Assembly: GCF_000698555.1 (NCBI RefSeq)
Contig: NZ_JFHE01000008.1
Span: forward strand, 1-64,000
Direction of reading: 5' to 3'
DNA from: Caballeronia grimmiae
GTDB taxonomy: Bacteria; Pseudomonadota; Gammaproteobacteria; Burkholderiales; Burkholderiaceae
Length of the DNA: 64,000 nt
The translations under genes and the position numbers were made by a program. Below are positions 19,266 to 28,802 of this stretch, piece by piece. Below the pieces are notes generated by a model. The model had not been told where the DNA came from. It did no database searches and saw only the letters and a program-made list of their open reading frames with translations. Positions within the stretch are counted from its first letter, which is position 1, and each line of letters opens with the position of its first letter.

Positions 19266-20156
19266 CTACCCGAGCCATTCGGCGGCGCGTGTTCGCAGCA
19301 TCGCGCCGAACTCGTCGAGCCAGCCGATGGAGAGCCGCCAGCTTTGCCAGTACAGCGCCACGTCGAGGTGACGGCCGGGCGCCATCTGCACGAGTTCCCC
19401 GCGCTCCAGATGTTCGCCGATCATGCGCTCCGGACACATGCCCCAACCGAGTCCGGCCACGCATCCACGCAGGAAGCCCGCGACATGCGGAATCCAGTGC
19501 AGCGGCGGATTCACTTCCGCACGTGTCACGCGCCGGATGAAGCGCTGCTGCAACTCGTCCTTTGCATTGAAAGAAACGCACGGCGCGGCGCGCAACGCTT
19601 CGCGCGTCACACCGTTGGAGAAGTACGTCTCGTGGAAGTGCGGCGAACACACCGCGAAATAACGCATGCGTCCGAGATGCGTCGAGCGGCAGCCTTGCAC
19701 CGGCTCCGCCTGCGTGGTGACGGCGGCCTGTACCGCGCCTTCGCGGATGAGTTGCGCCGTGTGATCCTGATCGTCGATGACGAGATCCAGCAGAATCTGC
19801 CGCTCGACACAGAAGGGCGCAGCCGCATCGACGAACCAGGTTCCGACGCTGTCGTCGTTGACGGCGACGCGCAATGTAGGCCGCCCGTTGTCGAGTCCAG
19901 GCACATTGGGCAGCGTGCCCGCAAGCTGCGCTTCGAGAATCTGCACCCGCTCGGTATGGCGGCACAGCAGCGCACCGGACGGCGTCGCGACACAGGGCGT
20001 GCCGCGCTTGACGAGCACCGTGCCGACTCGCTCTTCCAGCAGCTTGACGCGCTGTGAGACCGCCGACGGCGTCACGTTGAGCGCGCGCGCCGCCCGCTCG
20101 AAGGAGCCGTGACGAACGACGGCGCACAGGGCATCGAACAGGGCGTAGTCGAGCAT
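19266..20156 (-). CDS. argP: ArgP/LysG-type LysR regulator
   Basis: A 296-residue LysR regulator of the ArgP/IciA/LysG branch. The HTH (ALCAVVRHGSFERAARALNVTPSAVSQRVKLLEERVGTVLVKRG) closely follows the ArgP pattern. The effector-domain segment DDQDHTAQLIREGAVQAAVTT is also typical. These proteins sense lysine and arginine and activate the divergent lysE/argO exporter, which is exactly the layout here, with 112 bases between the starts. Confidence 0.9.
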   Translation of the reverse strand: MLDYALFDALCAVVRHGSFERAARALNVTPSAVSQRVKLLEERVGTVLVKRGTPCVATPSGALLCRHTERVQILEAQLAGTLPNVPGLDNGRPTLRVAVNDDSVGTWFVDAAAPFCVERQILLDLVIDDQDHTAQLIREGAVQAAVTTQAEPVQGCRSTHLGRMRYFAVCSPHFHETYFSNGVTREALRAAPCVSFNAKDELQQRFIRRVTRAEVNPPLHWIPHVAGFLRGCVAGLGWGMCPERMIGEHLERGELVQMAPGRHLDVALYWQSWRLSIGWLDEFGAMLRTRAAEWLG

Positions 20157-20268
20157 TAGCGTTGCTTAATCGGATTAAAGGAAATTAGCTTTGCTTCGTC
20201 GAAGCTGTCGGGCAATCTAGCGCAACTCGTCGGGTCTGTCCAACTCTCTTCTGATTTGCATTGCATCC
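20157..20268. promoter_or_regulatory. Divergent argP-argO control region
   Basis: The 112-base region between the two starts contains an AT-rich patch (TTGCTTAATCGGATTAAAGG and GAAATTAGCTTTGC, 20163-20196) in otherwise GC-rich DNA. It is the expected binding site for ArgP controlling argO; no exact operator is claimed. Confidence 0.5.
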
Positions 20269-20889
20269 ATGAACTGGCTCTCCTTTTCTCACGGCGCGGT
20301 CCTGTGCGCGTCGCTTATCGTCACCATCGGCGTGCAGAACGCTTACGTCCTTCGGCAGGGCATCATGCGCTCGCATGTCGGCAAGATCGTCGCTTTGTGC
20401 GCACTGTCTGATTTCGCATTGATCGCAGCAGGGGTTGGCGGGGCATCGGCATTGGTCGAAAGCTATCCGCGCGTGGTGCATGCGCTGCTCTACGTCGGGC
20501 TTGCCTACTTGCTGTGGTTCGGTCTGAATGCACTGTGGCGCGCATGGAAGCCGTCACACGCGACGATGGATGCCACGGCCGGCGGCAAGACGGCGTCGAC
20601 GGTCGGTGCGCGTGCGGCCATTTTGACGACGCTTGCGTTGACGTGGCTCAATCCGCATGTGTATCTCGACACCTTTTTGCTGATCGGCACGGCAGGCGCT
20701 CGCGAACCCGCCGATGCGAGGTTGGCGTTCGCCATCGGTGCAATGGCTGCGAGTCTGGTGTGGTTTATCGCGCTCGGCTACGGCGCGCGGTTGCTGGCGC
20801 CGCTGTTTCGGCGTGCAGGTGCGTGGCGTTTGTTCGATGGCGCGATTGGGGCGATGGTGATTGGCATCGCGGTGACGCAGATGCGTTGA
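20269..20889 (+). CDS. argO: LysE/ArgO-type basic amino acid exporter
   Basis: A 206-residue inner-membrane exporter with six hydrophobic segments. VTIGVQNAYVLRQGIMR near residue 22 and LTWLNPHVYLDTFLLIG near residue 125 are signatures of the LysE/ArgO subfamily that exports arginine and lysine (or canavanine). It is divergent from argP, its known regulator in other proteobacteria. No other gene is coupled to it. Confidence 0.92.
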   Translation: MNWLSFSHGAVLCASLIVTIGVQNAYVLRQGIMRSHVGKIVALCALSDFALIAAGVGGASALVESYPRVVHALLYVGLAYLLWFGLNALWRAWKPSHATMDATAGGKTASTVGARAAILTTLALTWLNPHVYLDTFLLIGTAGAREPADARLAFAIGAMAASLVWFIALGYGARLLAPLFRRAGAWRLFDGAIGAMVIGIAVTQMR

Positions 20890-21130
20890 GGGGTGCGTTA
20901 TTGGATGTCTTTGATGCAATCGCTATCTCAGAGGCGGAGCATTCTGCATATTGCATCGATGGGCGGCTTGGTCACAAGGCCCGGTATCGCGGGCTACTGT
21001 GAGAGTTTGTTCGCGCTCGAAGGTATCTGCGAGGCGATTCTGGAATACTCCATGTCGACGCCGATGGAAAGAAGGAGGTCGCGCCGCCCACGCACGACCA
21101 CCCTTCCCGAATCCAGACGAGTTACAGTCC

Positions 21131-23293
21131 TCAGAACTCCACGCGAGCATTGACCGCCAGGGTGCGCGGTTCGCCCGGTTGGATATAGTCGGCGTACTGG
21201 AATTCCCAATAGCGATGATTCGTCAGGTTATCGATCGCCGCACGCACGCCGACGTTATGTCCTGCAATCTTCGTCGTGTAAGTTGCGCCGAGACTGTAGA
21301 TCATGTAGCCCGGAACCTTGATGTCGCCCGCGGGACGCAGGCTCGTGTTGCCCGTGAACTTGGCCGATGCACCCAGCGTCAGACCCGGCACCACCGGCAC
21401 CGAATAGGCCGCGTGCGCAGTCGCAACGAAGCCCGGCGCGCCCGCCACACGATTACCGTCGTAGTCCGAACCTTTCTTGTACTTCGTCGCAATCCACATC
21501 ACATCGCCGCCGACGGTCCAGTCGCGGCTTAGCCGCACGTCCGCGCCTGCTTCCACGCCCTGAAACACGGACTCGCCATCTTCGACGAAGACGTTGTCGC
21601 TATTCGCGTACTGCGCGCCGCGCTCGATGCGGAACAGTGCGGCAGTCGCACTCCAGCGTTCGTTTTGCGTCTTGACGCCGACTTCGTACTGCTTGCTGCG
21701 CAGCGGATTCAGCACCGCGCCCGAATTCGCGTATGTCGTGCCGACGACGTTGCCCGCTTCGAGCGATTCGACGTAGCTCGCATAAAGGGTCGTGCCGGGC
21801 GTGAGCTTGTACATCAACGCGACCGACGGTGTGGCGATCCCGTTCTTCGAATACGTCGAAGTCGTCGCGCCGTCGACACCGTAACCGTGCTGTTCGTAAT
21901 TCGTGAAGCGCACGCCGCCGAGCACGGACCAGCGTGACGTCAGCGCGATCGTATCGCTCGCAAAAAGCGCCTTCTGCACGATGTCCGCATTGCGATATGT
22001 GGTGTAGCCGCCGCCGCTGTAGCGGTTCGTGTTCGGCTGATAGATGTTGCCGATGCCGATCTGATCGTAGAACGAGTTCGCGGTGTTGTCGTTCGTCTGC
22101 TTCTGATACGACGCGCCGAACACGAGTTGATGCTGGAACGGCCCCGTCTTCACCAGGCCCTCGGCCATGATCTGCCACGCGTTAAGCTGATGCCCCTCCT
22201 TGCCTTCGTAGCGCATATCGTTGTAGTCGCCGGCGGGATCGGTCAGGTAGAAGGTGCTCTCATTGCGATAACGCGTGCTCTTGCTGAAGCTATAAGTCGC
22301 CGAGATCGTCCAGTCCTGATTCAGGTTGTAGCGCAGGCCGGCCGTATAAAGCTGCAGGTTCGTGTTGAGGTGCTGATCGGGTGTGACGAGCGTGCTGCTG
22401 CCACCGCTCAACGGCACGGGCAGCGTGTTCCCAGTGAGTTCAGCGGTCGATATCGCCGTCGTGATGCCCGATGCATGCCGCTCCTGGTACAACGCGCCGA
22501 ATGTCGCGGTGAGGTCGCGGGTGAGGCGGGCGTCGGCGGACAGCGAGAATGAATCGCGCCGCACGTTGCCGTCGTTGTAGGTCTTGCCTTCCTCATGCGT
22601 GGCGTTGAAACGGTAACCGAACATGGCGTTGGGTCCGACGCGCCCCCCGAGATCGATATGCTCGGACCACACGTTGGTGGACGCATAGCCGACGTCGACG
22701 CTCGCGATCTGCCGGTCCGTGAGCGGCGGCTTCTTCGTCACGTAGTTCACGACGCCGCCCGGCGCGCCGAAGCCATACATGAAGCCGGAGAGACCCTTCA
22801 GCAATTGCACGCTTTCGAGTTGCTCGTAGGGCATCGTGATGCCGTAGGCGTTGAACGGCTGACCGTCGATGCGAAAGCCGTTCTGCCAGTCGAGCTGCAT
22901 GCCGCGCACGGTGATGTAGCTTGCCCATGCGTTATACGGATTGCTGTTGTCCGATACGGACGCGTCCTGCGAGAAGACATCCCCGAGCTTCTTCGCCTGC
23001 CGATCCGCGAGTTCTTCGCCGGTGACGATGGTCGTCGAGTAGGGCGTGTCGAGCTGCGTGCGCGTGCCGAGCGCGCCGGAGCTGACATCGCTCTGCAAGT
23101 GCTGCCCCTGGTCTCTTTCAGTGGTCGCGGTGACGGAGACGGCGGGAAGCGTCGCATCGGCCGCCCCCGGCGATGACGGCGATGCCCCGGCATCGTTTTC
23201 TTGCGCCATTGCGCAGTGGGTCGTGGCGAACAGGAGCAGTACCGCCAAGGTCGAGGGCCGGAGGGTCCATCCGCCGCATGCTGCTGTGGTCAT
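21131..23293 (-). CDS. TonB-dependent siderophore receptor (FauA-like)
   Basis: A 720-residue outer-membrane receptor. The signal peptide ends near CAMA-QEND. A TonB-box-like LPAVSVTAT follows, then the plug domain (GVVNYVTKKP and GMQLDWQNGFRIDGQPFNAYGITMP patterns) and a 22-strand-type barrel ending in the aromatic NARVEF. ATG 23293 is the start nearest the signal peptide. The plug pattern resembles the ferric alcaligin receptor FauA as I recall it, and a Fur-like palindrome 25 bases upstream is nearly identical to one before the alcaligin-type operon at 46709. I therefore infer it imports the siderophore made there. It is some 16 kb from that operon's end and has no neighbouring permease. 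Confidence 0.9.
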   Translation of the reverse strand: MTTAACGGWTLRPSTLAVLLLFATTHCAMAQENDAGASPSSPGAADATLPAVSVTATTERDQGQHLQSDVSSGALGTRTQLDTPYSTTIVTGEELADRQAKKLGDVFSQDASVSDNSNPYNAWASYITVRGMQLDWQNGFRIDGQPFNAYGITMPYEQLESVQLLKGLSGFMYGFGAPGGVVNYVTKKPPLTDRQIASVDVGYASTNVWSEHIDLGGRVGPNAMFGYRFNATHEEGKTYNDGNVRRDSFSLSADARLTRDLTATFGALYQERHASGITTAISTAELTGNTLPVPLSGGSSTLVTPDQHLNTNLQLYTAGLRYNLNQDWTISATYSFSKSTRYRNESTFYLTDPAGDYNDMRYEGKEGHQLNAWQIMAEGLVKTGPFQHQLVFGASYQKQTNDNTANSFYDQIGIGNIYQPNTNRYSGGGYTTYRNADIVQKALFASDTIALTSRWSVLGGVRFTNYEQHGYGVDGATTSTYSKNGIATPSVALMYKLTPGTTLYASYVESLEAGNVVGTTYANSGAVLNPLRSKQYEVGVKTQNERWSATAALFRIERGAQYANSDNVFVEDGESVFQGVEAGADVRLSRDWTVGGDVMWIATKYKKGSDYDGNRVAGAPGFVATAHAAYSVPVVPGLTLGASAKFTGNTSLRPAGDIKVPGYMIYSLGATYTTKIAGHNVGVRAAIDNLTNHRYWEFQYADYIQPGEPRTLAVNARVEF

Positions 23294-23317
23294 TTTTCTT
23301 CGTCGTGAACGTGTGTG

Positions 23318-23338
23318 AAATGCGAACCATTCGCATTT
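23318..23338. promoter_or_regulatory. Fur-like operator of the siderophore receptor gene
   Basis: A perfect inverted repeat with 9-base arms AAATGCGAA and TTCGCATTT around CCA, 25 bases before the receptor start. It has the GCGAAT...ATTCGC look of Burkholderia Fur sites. It matches the site at 46799-46817 almost base for base. Confidence 0.7.
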
Positions 23339-23564
23339 GAAGGACGCATTCTGACGGAGCGACAAAACTTTGTAAACCGGTGGATGGAAATTCGTCGGCG
23401 GCGGTTGGAAGGGCGTTAAGCCGGCGAACCATTGCGTCGTGGCGTCTTGCTGCGAAGTGGACGGGCGGTGGTTCAGCTTTCTTCTGTCGAATTACTCTGT
23501 TCGGTGCGACGCGAGTACACGTTGCTGCCGTCGCACGTGCATGTATTCGAGCCGCATGCCGCCC

Positions 23565-24800
23565 TCAACCCTTCACGCAAACGACCTGCTTGAGGGTATG
23601 GACTACTTCGACCAGATCCCGCTGCGCTTCCATCACCGCGTCGATGTCCTTGTAGGCCATCGGGATTTCATCGATCACGTCCACGTCCTTGCGGCATTCG
23701 ACGCCTTGCGTCGCCCGCACCTGATCGTCGATGGTAAAGCGGCGCTTTGCTTCCGTGCGGCTCATCGTGCGTCCGGCGCCGTGGCTGCAGCTATGGAAGC
23801 TCTCGGGATTACCCTTGCCGCGAACGATATAACTCTTTGCGCCCATCGAACCGGGAATGATGCCGAGTTCACCTTGTCGCGCCGACACTGCGCCTTTGCG
23901 CGTCAAAAGGACGTCCTTGCCGAAGTGATGTTCCTTCTGCACATAGTTGTGGTGGCAATTCACCGCTTCGACGTGCGGTTCGAACGGCTTCGTGATGACC
24001 GTGCGAACGGCGGCGATCAGGTTGAGCATCATCACTTCGCGGTTCATGCGAGCGAACTTTTGCGCCCAGCCGACAGCCTCGACGTAGTCGTCGTAGTGCT
24101 GCGTTCCTTCCGGCAGATAGGCGAGGTCCTGATCGGGAAGATTCACGAAATGCGTGCGCATGTCCTGCTTTGCGACTTCGATGAAGTGCGAACCGATGGC
24201 GTTCCCCACGCCTCGCGACCCCGAGTGCAGCATCAGCCACACGAAGGCTTCTTCGTCGAGGCAGATTTCGATGAAGTGGTTGCCTGTTCCAAGCGTGCCC
24301 AGATGCGCGTAGTTGTTCGTGTTCCTAAGCCTCGGAGTCTTCTGCACGATGACATCGAACTGGTCTTTCAGCTTCGCCCAGGCCTGATCGACTGGCTGCG
24401 GCGGCTTTTCCCACGATCCTTTGTCCCGGCCCTTGAACCCGCGCGTTTTCGGCGACATGCCGTGAGGAACGGCCTTCTCGATGGCGCTGCGCAATGTGCC
24501 CAGATTGTCCGGCAGATCGTTCGCGCTCAAGGTCGTCTTGGCTGCCATCATTCCGCACCCGATATCGACACCGACGGCGGCCGGAATCACCGCGCCGAGC
24601 GTCGGGATCACGGTGCCGATCGTCGATCCCTTGCCGACATGAACATCGGGCATCACCGCGATGTGCTTGTAGATGAACGGCATCCGGGCCGTGTTGCTCA
24701 GTTGTCGCCTGGCTTCGTCTTCGACGGGTACGCCCTTGGTCCACATCTTTACCGGGCGGGCGCCGTCGACGTTCATTACGTCGTATTCGTCGTGCTTCAT
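23565..24800 (-). CDS. rtcB: RtcB-family RNA ligase
   Basis: A 411-residue RtcB protein. RtcB joins RNA 2',3'-cyclic phosphate (or 3'-phosphate) ends to 5'-OH ends using GTP and manganese. Visible motifs are GVDIGCGM (metal Cys and Asp), LGTLGTGNHFIEI, LHSGSRGVG (metal His), NCHHNYV, and HSCSHGAGRTMSR, whose His is the expected GMP acceptor. ATG 24800 is chosen over an upstream alternative because MKHDEYDVMNVDG matches the usual N-terminus. No rtcA, rtcR or archease gene lies nearby, so it stands as a single gene. Confidence 0.95.
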   Translation of the reverse strand: MKHDEYDVMNVDGARPVKMWTKGVPVEDEARRQLSNTARMPFIYKHIAVMPDVHVGKGSTIGTVIPTLGAVIPAAVGVDIGCGMMAAKTTLSANDLPDNLGTLRSAIEKAVPHGMSPKTRGFKGRDKGSWEKPPQPVDQAWAKLKDQFDVIVQKTPRLRNTNNYAHLGTLGTGNHFIEICLDEEAFVWLMLHSGSRGVGNAIGSHFIEVAKQDMRTHFVNLPDQDLAYLPEGTQHYDDYVEAVGWAQKFARMNREVMMLNLIAAVRTVITKPFEPHVEAVNCHHNYVQKEHHFGKDVLLTRKGAVSARQGELGIIPGSMGAKSYIVRGKGNPESFHSCSHGAGRTMSRTEAKRRFTIDDQVRATQGVECRKDVDVIDEIPMAYKDIDAVMEAQRDLVEVVHTLKQVVCVKG

Positions 24801-25515
24801 CGTGGTTCTTCTCAAAACCAGAATGATAGGTGACGAGAGCGGGCGATGAGATATTCCGGTTGCTGTTTTGCGGCGCGCGTCGGCGTATGGCGGCTTATGG
24901 TCCAGCTTACGGCGGACGCTTAGTAGTGTTGGCCAGCGTACGCTTATGCATCATGTAGCGATCATCCGAACGCTGATAACGCCGACACGATAATCACGTC
25001 TGTACGCGTGAGTTGTTGTCGAACGATCGTTCGATCCGACGCCTCCGCAATGCGTCGATTCCGCAACGCTTGTCCGCGCACTTCTAAAGCGCTGCGGTCT
25101 AGTTGCCCGCAGTCGTATCCTGTTGCGCGCTCTGACCGCCACTGCCTCCAAGGTGAAGTCTTGCCGATTGCCTCTGGCTCTCAGGCTGACATATATAACG
25201 GCGGCCGCGTGCGAAAGCTCAATAGGCAAGCTGACCGAACAACCACGTGCGAAGCCAGTTCCGACGAACCAGAACCTTCTATCGAACGCCATCAAACGAT
25301 GCTTATTAACGTCGGTCGATGAAGCCGAACCAGTTGGCTACATGCGTCGCATTTCTTCGCCCCGATAGCCGCATATCGCCCGAAAGCTGTCTCGCCTGGC
25401 GATCGAGCGCGCGTCCCCTGTCAAGTCACGCAGATCACAGCCGTTAATGCGAATGTACGCCAAGACCCTACGACGGCTTCCATCGAAATCAACGACATTC
25501 AACGACTAACGACGC
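24801..25515. other. Gene-free divergent region between rtcB and a chemoreceptor gene
   Basis: About 715 bases without a convincing gene; small open frames here lack coding-like third positions. The only clear element is a 16-base palindrome at 25019-25034. GC content appears lower than in neighbouring genes. No sigma-28 promoter matching TAAA-N15-GCCGATAA was found before the chemoreceptor. Confidence 0.5.
25019..25034. promoter_or_regulatory. Perfect 16-bp palindrome
   Basis: TCGAACGATCGTTCGA is fully self-complementary. It lies about 220 bases before the rtcB start (reading left) and 480 before the chemoreceptor start. It could be an operator; no regulator gene is adjacent. Confidence 0.35.
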
Positions 25516-27057
25516 ATGACTTTCTCTAGAAAACTTTGGCTGCCCCTGCTGCTTAGCCTCGTATGCCTTGCAGGGATCTCCATTGCTGACGCTTATCGCA
25601 TGCGAGCGGTGCGCATGGAACAGACCCAGTTGGGCATCAAGCACGCCACCGAGGTTGCGAACAGCATCATCCGCGAATTCGCCCAGCAGGCGACTACCGG
25701 CGAGATCACGCAAGAGCAGGCCAGGCAAGGCGCGCTGAACGCAATCCGCGATATCCGGTTCGGCGACAACGGCTATTTCAGTGTCTTTGATTCGCAGGCG
25801 AAGGTGCTGGTGCATCCGATGAAACCCGAATTCGTCGGCAAGACGATGATGGACTTCAAGGACCCGAATGGCGTCTATCTGTATCGCGATCTGATCGATG
25901 TGGGCAAGCGCCAGGGCGCAGGCTACACGTACTATTCGTTCGCGAAGCCCGGCAGCACTGAGATCCTGCCGAAGATGTCCTACGTGTCGTGGTATCAGCC
26001 GTGGGACTGGTTGATCGTCACGGGCGTCTATATCGACGACATCGATGCGGCGTTCTATAGCTCGCTTGGCTGGAGTCTCGGCGTGCTGGCTGTGATCGCG
26101 GTGTTGTTGAGCCTTGTCGTGTCGCGCCTCAATCGCGGCATTCTTCGCTCGATGGGCGGCGAACCGGCATACGCCGCTGAAGTGGCGAATCAGATTGCGG
26201 ACAACAACCTCGCCGTTGAGGTCGCAACGGCAGCCGACGACCGTTCGAGCCTGATGTATTCGATGGCTCGTATGCGCGGTCAGTTGCTGGCTGCGATCGA
26301 AAGTGTGAAGACGTCCGCCAACGCGATCGCAAGCGCGAGCCGCGAAATTGCGGTCGGCAACACGGACTTGTCCTCACGCACCGAGCAGCAGGCCGCATCG
26401 CTCGAGGAGACAGCGGCGAGCATGGAGGAGTTGACCGCAGCCGTGAAGCACAATTCCGAAAACGCGCGTCAGGCGAGCGGGCTGGCTGGAACCGCACGCG
26501 ATGTTGCTCACGAAGGCGCGACTATCGTCGGGAACGTCGTCGGCACGATGGCCGAGATCGAGGAAAGCTCGCACAAGATCGCGGAGATCATCGGCATGAT
26601 CGAAGGTATTGCGTTCCAGACGAATATCTTGGCGCTGAATGCGGCGGTGGAAGCCGCGCGTGCCGGCGAGCAGGGGCGCGGTTTTGCAGTGGTCGCGGGC
26701 GAAGTGCGCAGCCTGGCGCAGCGTTCGTCGACGGCGGCGAAGGAGATTCGCGAACTGATTGAAGCATCGAGCACGCGCGTTCACGCGGGCACCGAGCTTG
26801 TCGGTCAGGCCGGAGAGACGATGGCGAAGATCGGCTCGGCAATCCAGAAAGTGACGGACATCATGGATGAGATCGCGTCTGCGTCCAACGAACAAAGCCG
26901 TGGCATCGAGCAGGTGAATCAGGCGATCAGCCAGATGGACGAAGTCACGCAACAGAACGCGGCGCTCGTCGAGCAGGCTGCGGCTGCGGCGGGTTCGCTT
27001 CAAGATCAAGCTGAAACGCTGCGGTCGACGATGGGCGTGTTCAAGACGGCCGCTTGA
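25516..27057 (+). CDS. Methyl-accepting chemotaxis protein with single Cache sensor
   Basis: A 513-residue chemoreceptor. TM1 is at about residues 8-26. The periplasmic domain (about 30-185) shows the single-Cache_2 pattern: [22 protein letters not shown] and later [40 protein letters not shown]2 is at about 190-210, followed by a short linker and the signalling coiled coil with the intact tip [21 protein letters not shown] in frame. Cache domains of this kind usually bind small organic acids. A decayed copy of the gene's 3' tail follows directly downstream (27070-27146). Confidence 0.93.
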   Translation: MTFSRKLWLPLLLSLVCLAGISIADAYRMRAVRMEQTQLGIKHATEVANSIIREFAQQATTGEITQEQARQGALNAIRDIRFGDNGYFSVFDSQAKVLVHPMKPEFVGKTMMDFKDPNGVYLYRDLIDVGKRQGAGYTYYSFAKPGSTEILPKMSYVSWYQPWDWLIVTGVYIDDIDAAFYSSLGWSLGVLAVIAVLLSLVVSRLNRGILRSMGGEPAYAAEVANQIADNNLAVEVATAADDRSSLMYSMARMRGQLLAAIESVKTSANAIASASREIAVGNTDLSSRTEQQAASLEETAASMEELTAAVKHNSENARQASGLAGTARDVAHEGATIVGNVVGTMAEIEESSHKIAEIIGMIEGIAFQTNILALNAAVEAARAGEQGRGFAVVAGEVRSLAQRSSTAAKEIRELIEASSTRVHAGTELVGQAGETMAKIGSAIQKVTDIMDEIASASNEQSRGIEQVNQAISQMDEVTQQNAALVEQAAAAAGSLQDQAETLRSTMGVFKTAA

Positions 27058-27069
27058 GGTGGCGTTTTA

Positions 27070-27146
27070 GGCTGCTGCAGGTTCAGCCCGAGATCAGGCG
27101 CGAAACGCTGCGCGCGACGATGGGTGTGTTCAAGACCGCTGGTTGA
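27070..27146 (+). pseudogene. Decayed 3' tail of a second chemoreceptor gene
   Basis: This 77-base stretch repeats, with changes, the last ~80 bases of the preceding chemoreceptor gene. It has GCTGCTGCAGGTTCA for the AAAGS region, GATCAGGCG, then GAAACGCTGCG...ACGATGGGTGTGTTCAAGAC and a TGA. Read in frame near the end it gives [14 protein letters not shown] against [14 protein letters not shown], with one frame slip before. It is probably what is left of a tandem chemoreceptor gene after recombination. Confidence 0.7.
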
Positions 27147-28215
27147 GCAGGCGTTGTCTGCGCGGCGCGGCTGGCGTCATTGGGCGGGGCCATTGGCACG
27201 CGCACGGCGTTTCGATAACCCCGTAGCCGACGGCGCGAAGCGATGCAGGGAAGAATTTTGCGCGCCGTGACGGAGTTGCTTGATCAGGGCTTGTTGGTTG
27301 AGAAGATCGGGCCGAGCCTTGGCGAGAGCGTCTTGGCGGTGGAAGGGCTGCTAAGCATGAAACGCCGAGTTTGGGGAGATGACCGTTTCCACTGCTTATC
27401 GAGCTACGGAGTGCGGGGGCTTCGCTCTCGGCAAGCATCAAGCCAGTTGAACCGCTTTGTCGCTATTCGGAAGTGCCGGGAAGCTCAGGCATTGGCGCGC
27501 GGACCTATTCCGTGTTATCGAATGCATCGACTACTTGTGTGCGCTCGCTCGATGTCAACGCTCGAGGCTCGCGCCTTCGATGTCATATCGACAGTTCATC
27601 GGACGAGGGAATTGGAATGGAATCGCGTGCGGATCGACGTTCCGCTCCAAGAAGGGCAACGATCGCTCCACGTTAGATGACATGCGGCTGCTGTACGTTG
27701 CGCTTAGCGGGTGCAGCACTTACTCAGCCTTTCCGATGTGACGATCAACAAGCCAAGTCCGCCACGTTCGACAGATATCGGGCGAGAGGACTTGAATGAA
27801 AGCGCGAGCGAATCGTCAACGACATTCCGCTTCCGGAGGGTCGACGGTCGATTCAAGTTTGACTAAATGCGGCTGTTGTACGTTGAGCCCACGCGGGCGC
27901 AGCAAGTATTCGACTTTCCAGATGTGAGGATCAATAGGCCAAGCCCACTAGCTTCGACATCTATCGGGCGAGCCAATCTGAATGGAGCGCGTGTGGATCG
28001 TCAACGGCTTCCACTCCAGGAGCGTCGACGGTCGATTCGTGTTGGACGAATGCGGCTGCTGTATGTGTGAGCAGCAAGTACTCACCTTCTGCAATCCGAA
28101 GAACGATAAGCCGGGCCCGCCACGTTCGACATCCGACTTAGCGCGCAAAAGCGCTTCGGGATGAGTTTCTGCGGCTCTCCAACCTGCCGAGAGCCGCTTG
28201 CAGCCGGCAAAATGT
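27147..28215. other. Gene-poor region between chemoreceptor and flhC
   Basis: Over 1 kb with no confident gene. Open frames at 27243-27680 and 27457-27741 are not supported by homology I recognise. The right half is occupied by the degenerate tandem array described separately. The first part (27150-27575) shows nothing firm. Confidence 0.5.
27576..28140. repeat. Degenerate tandem array of ~172-191 bp units (three copies plus a partial)
   Basis: Units begin with TTCGA(C) at 27576, 27767, 27953 and 28125, giving lengths of 191, 186 and 172 bases and a short fourth start. Shared words recur in the same order: ATCGG(G)CGAG near the start, a GGATCG/AATCGTCAACG block, CGCTCC or GGTCGACGGTCGATTC, ATGCGGCTG(C/T)TGTA(C/T)GT, GCAGCA(C/A)(G/T)TA, and CGAT(C/A)A(A/T)(C/A)AGCC near the end. 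The third unit lacks about 14 bases. In one frame units 1 and 2 encode similar peptides (SIGR/FIGR, NG, MRLLYV), but stops and frame changes interrupt. There is no short repeat/spacer structure, so it is not CRISPR. Confidence 0.75.
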
Positions 28216-28800
28216 TCAGGCCGCCTGTGCCTGTAATGCCGCGCTTCGCTCGAGCGCTGCTTTTGCGGCAGCCTTGGTTTTTCCTGCTCGCGACGGCGGC
28301 TGGCAAATCCCACAAACCATCGAGTGCGACGGCTCATGCGCGTGCGCGACGAACTTGCCACGGCAGCGCGTGCAACCCGCGAGACGCAGAATCCCGGCAT
28401 CCTTGAAGCGGATGAACGTCCAGGCGCGCGTCAGGTCCATCTGCAACGGCTCGCCGTTCATCTGGAAATGCTCTGCGTAGAGCGCATAGGCGCGAGTCAG
28501 CAGGTCGACGCGATCCATTCCTTCGCTGTTCGCTTCGAGGAAGGCATAGACGTTGGCGAACATCGACGTATGGATGTTCGGCGCCCATGTCAAATACCAG
28601 TCTTCCGAGAACGGCAGCATGCCCTTGGGCGGCGATGCGCCTTTAACTTCGCGATACAGGCGGATCAGTCGCTCACGCGAGAGCTTCGGGAACTCGGACT
28701 CCAGCACCTGCATGCGAGCGCCAAGCTGAATCAGCTTGACCGCGCGCAGTACGTCGGCGGCGTCATCAGCGAGGCGCTTGGGGGACGTGGTCGTGCTCAT
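28216..28800 (-). CDS. flhC: Flagellar master regulator FlhC
   Basis: A 194-residue FlhC protein. With FlhD it forms the FlhD4C2 activator of class II flagellar promoters. ILRLAGCTRCRGKFVAH and SHSMVCGICQPPSRAG contain the two CxxC pairs that bind structural zinc. The central ALYAEHFQM and RAWTFIRF segments are characteristic. It starts two bases after the flhD stop region, with ATG at 28800, so the pair is cotranscribed in the order flhD-flhC. The C-terminus is Ala-rich (AAAKAALERSAALQAQAA). Downstream lies the tandem repeat array. Confidence 0.96.
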   Translation of the reverse strand: MSTTTSPKRLADDAADVLRAVKLIQLGARMQVLESEFPKLSRERLIRLYREVKGASPPKGMLPFSEDWYLTWAPNIHTSMFANVYAFLEANSEGMDRVDLLTRAYALYAEHFQMNGEPLQMDLTRAWTFIRFKDAGILRLAGCTRCRGKFVAHAHEPSHSMVCGICQPPSRAGKTKAAAKAALERSAALQAQAA

Positions 28801-28802
28801 GG

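Noticed and set aside
27243-27680. 145-codon frame before the repeat array
   Set aside because: It begins plausibly but runs into the degenerate array and ends without recognisable domains; ribosome site absent.
27576-28140. Possible CRISPR array
   Set aside because: Units are 172-191 bp and diverged, with no short identical repeats separated by unique spacers and no cas genes nearby.
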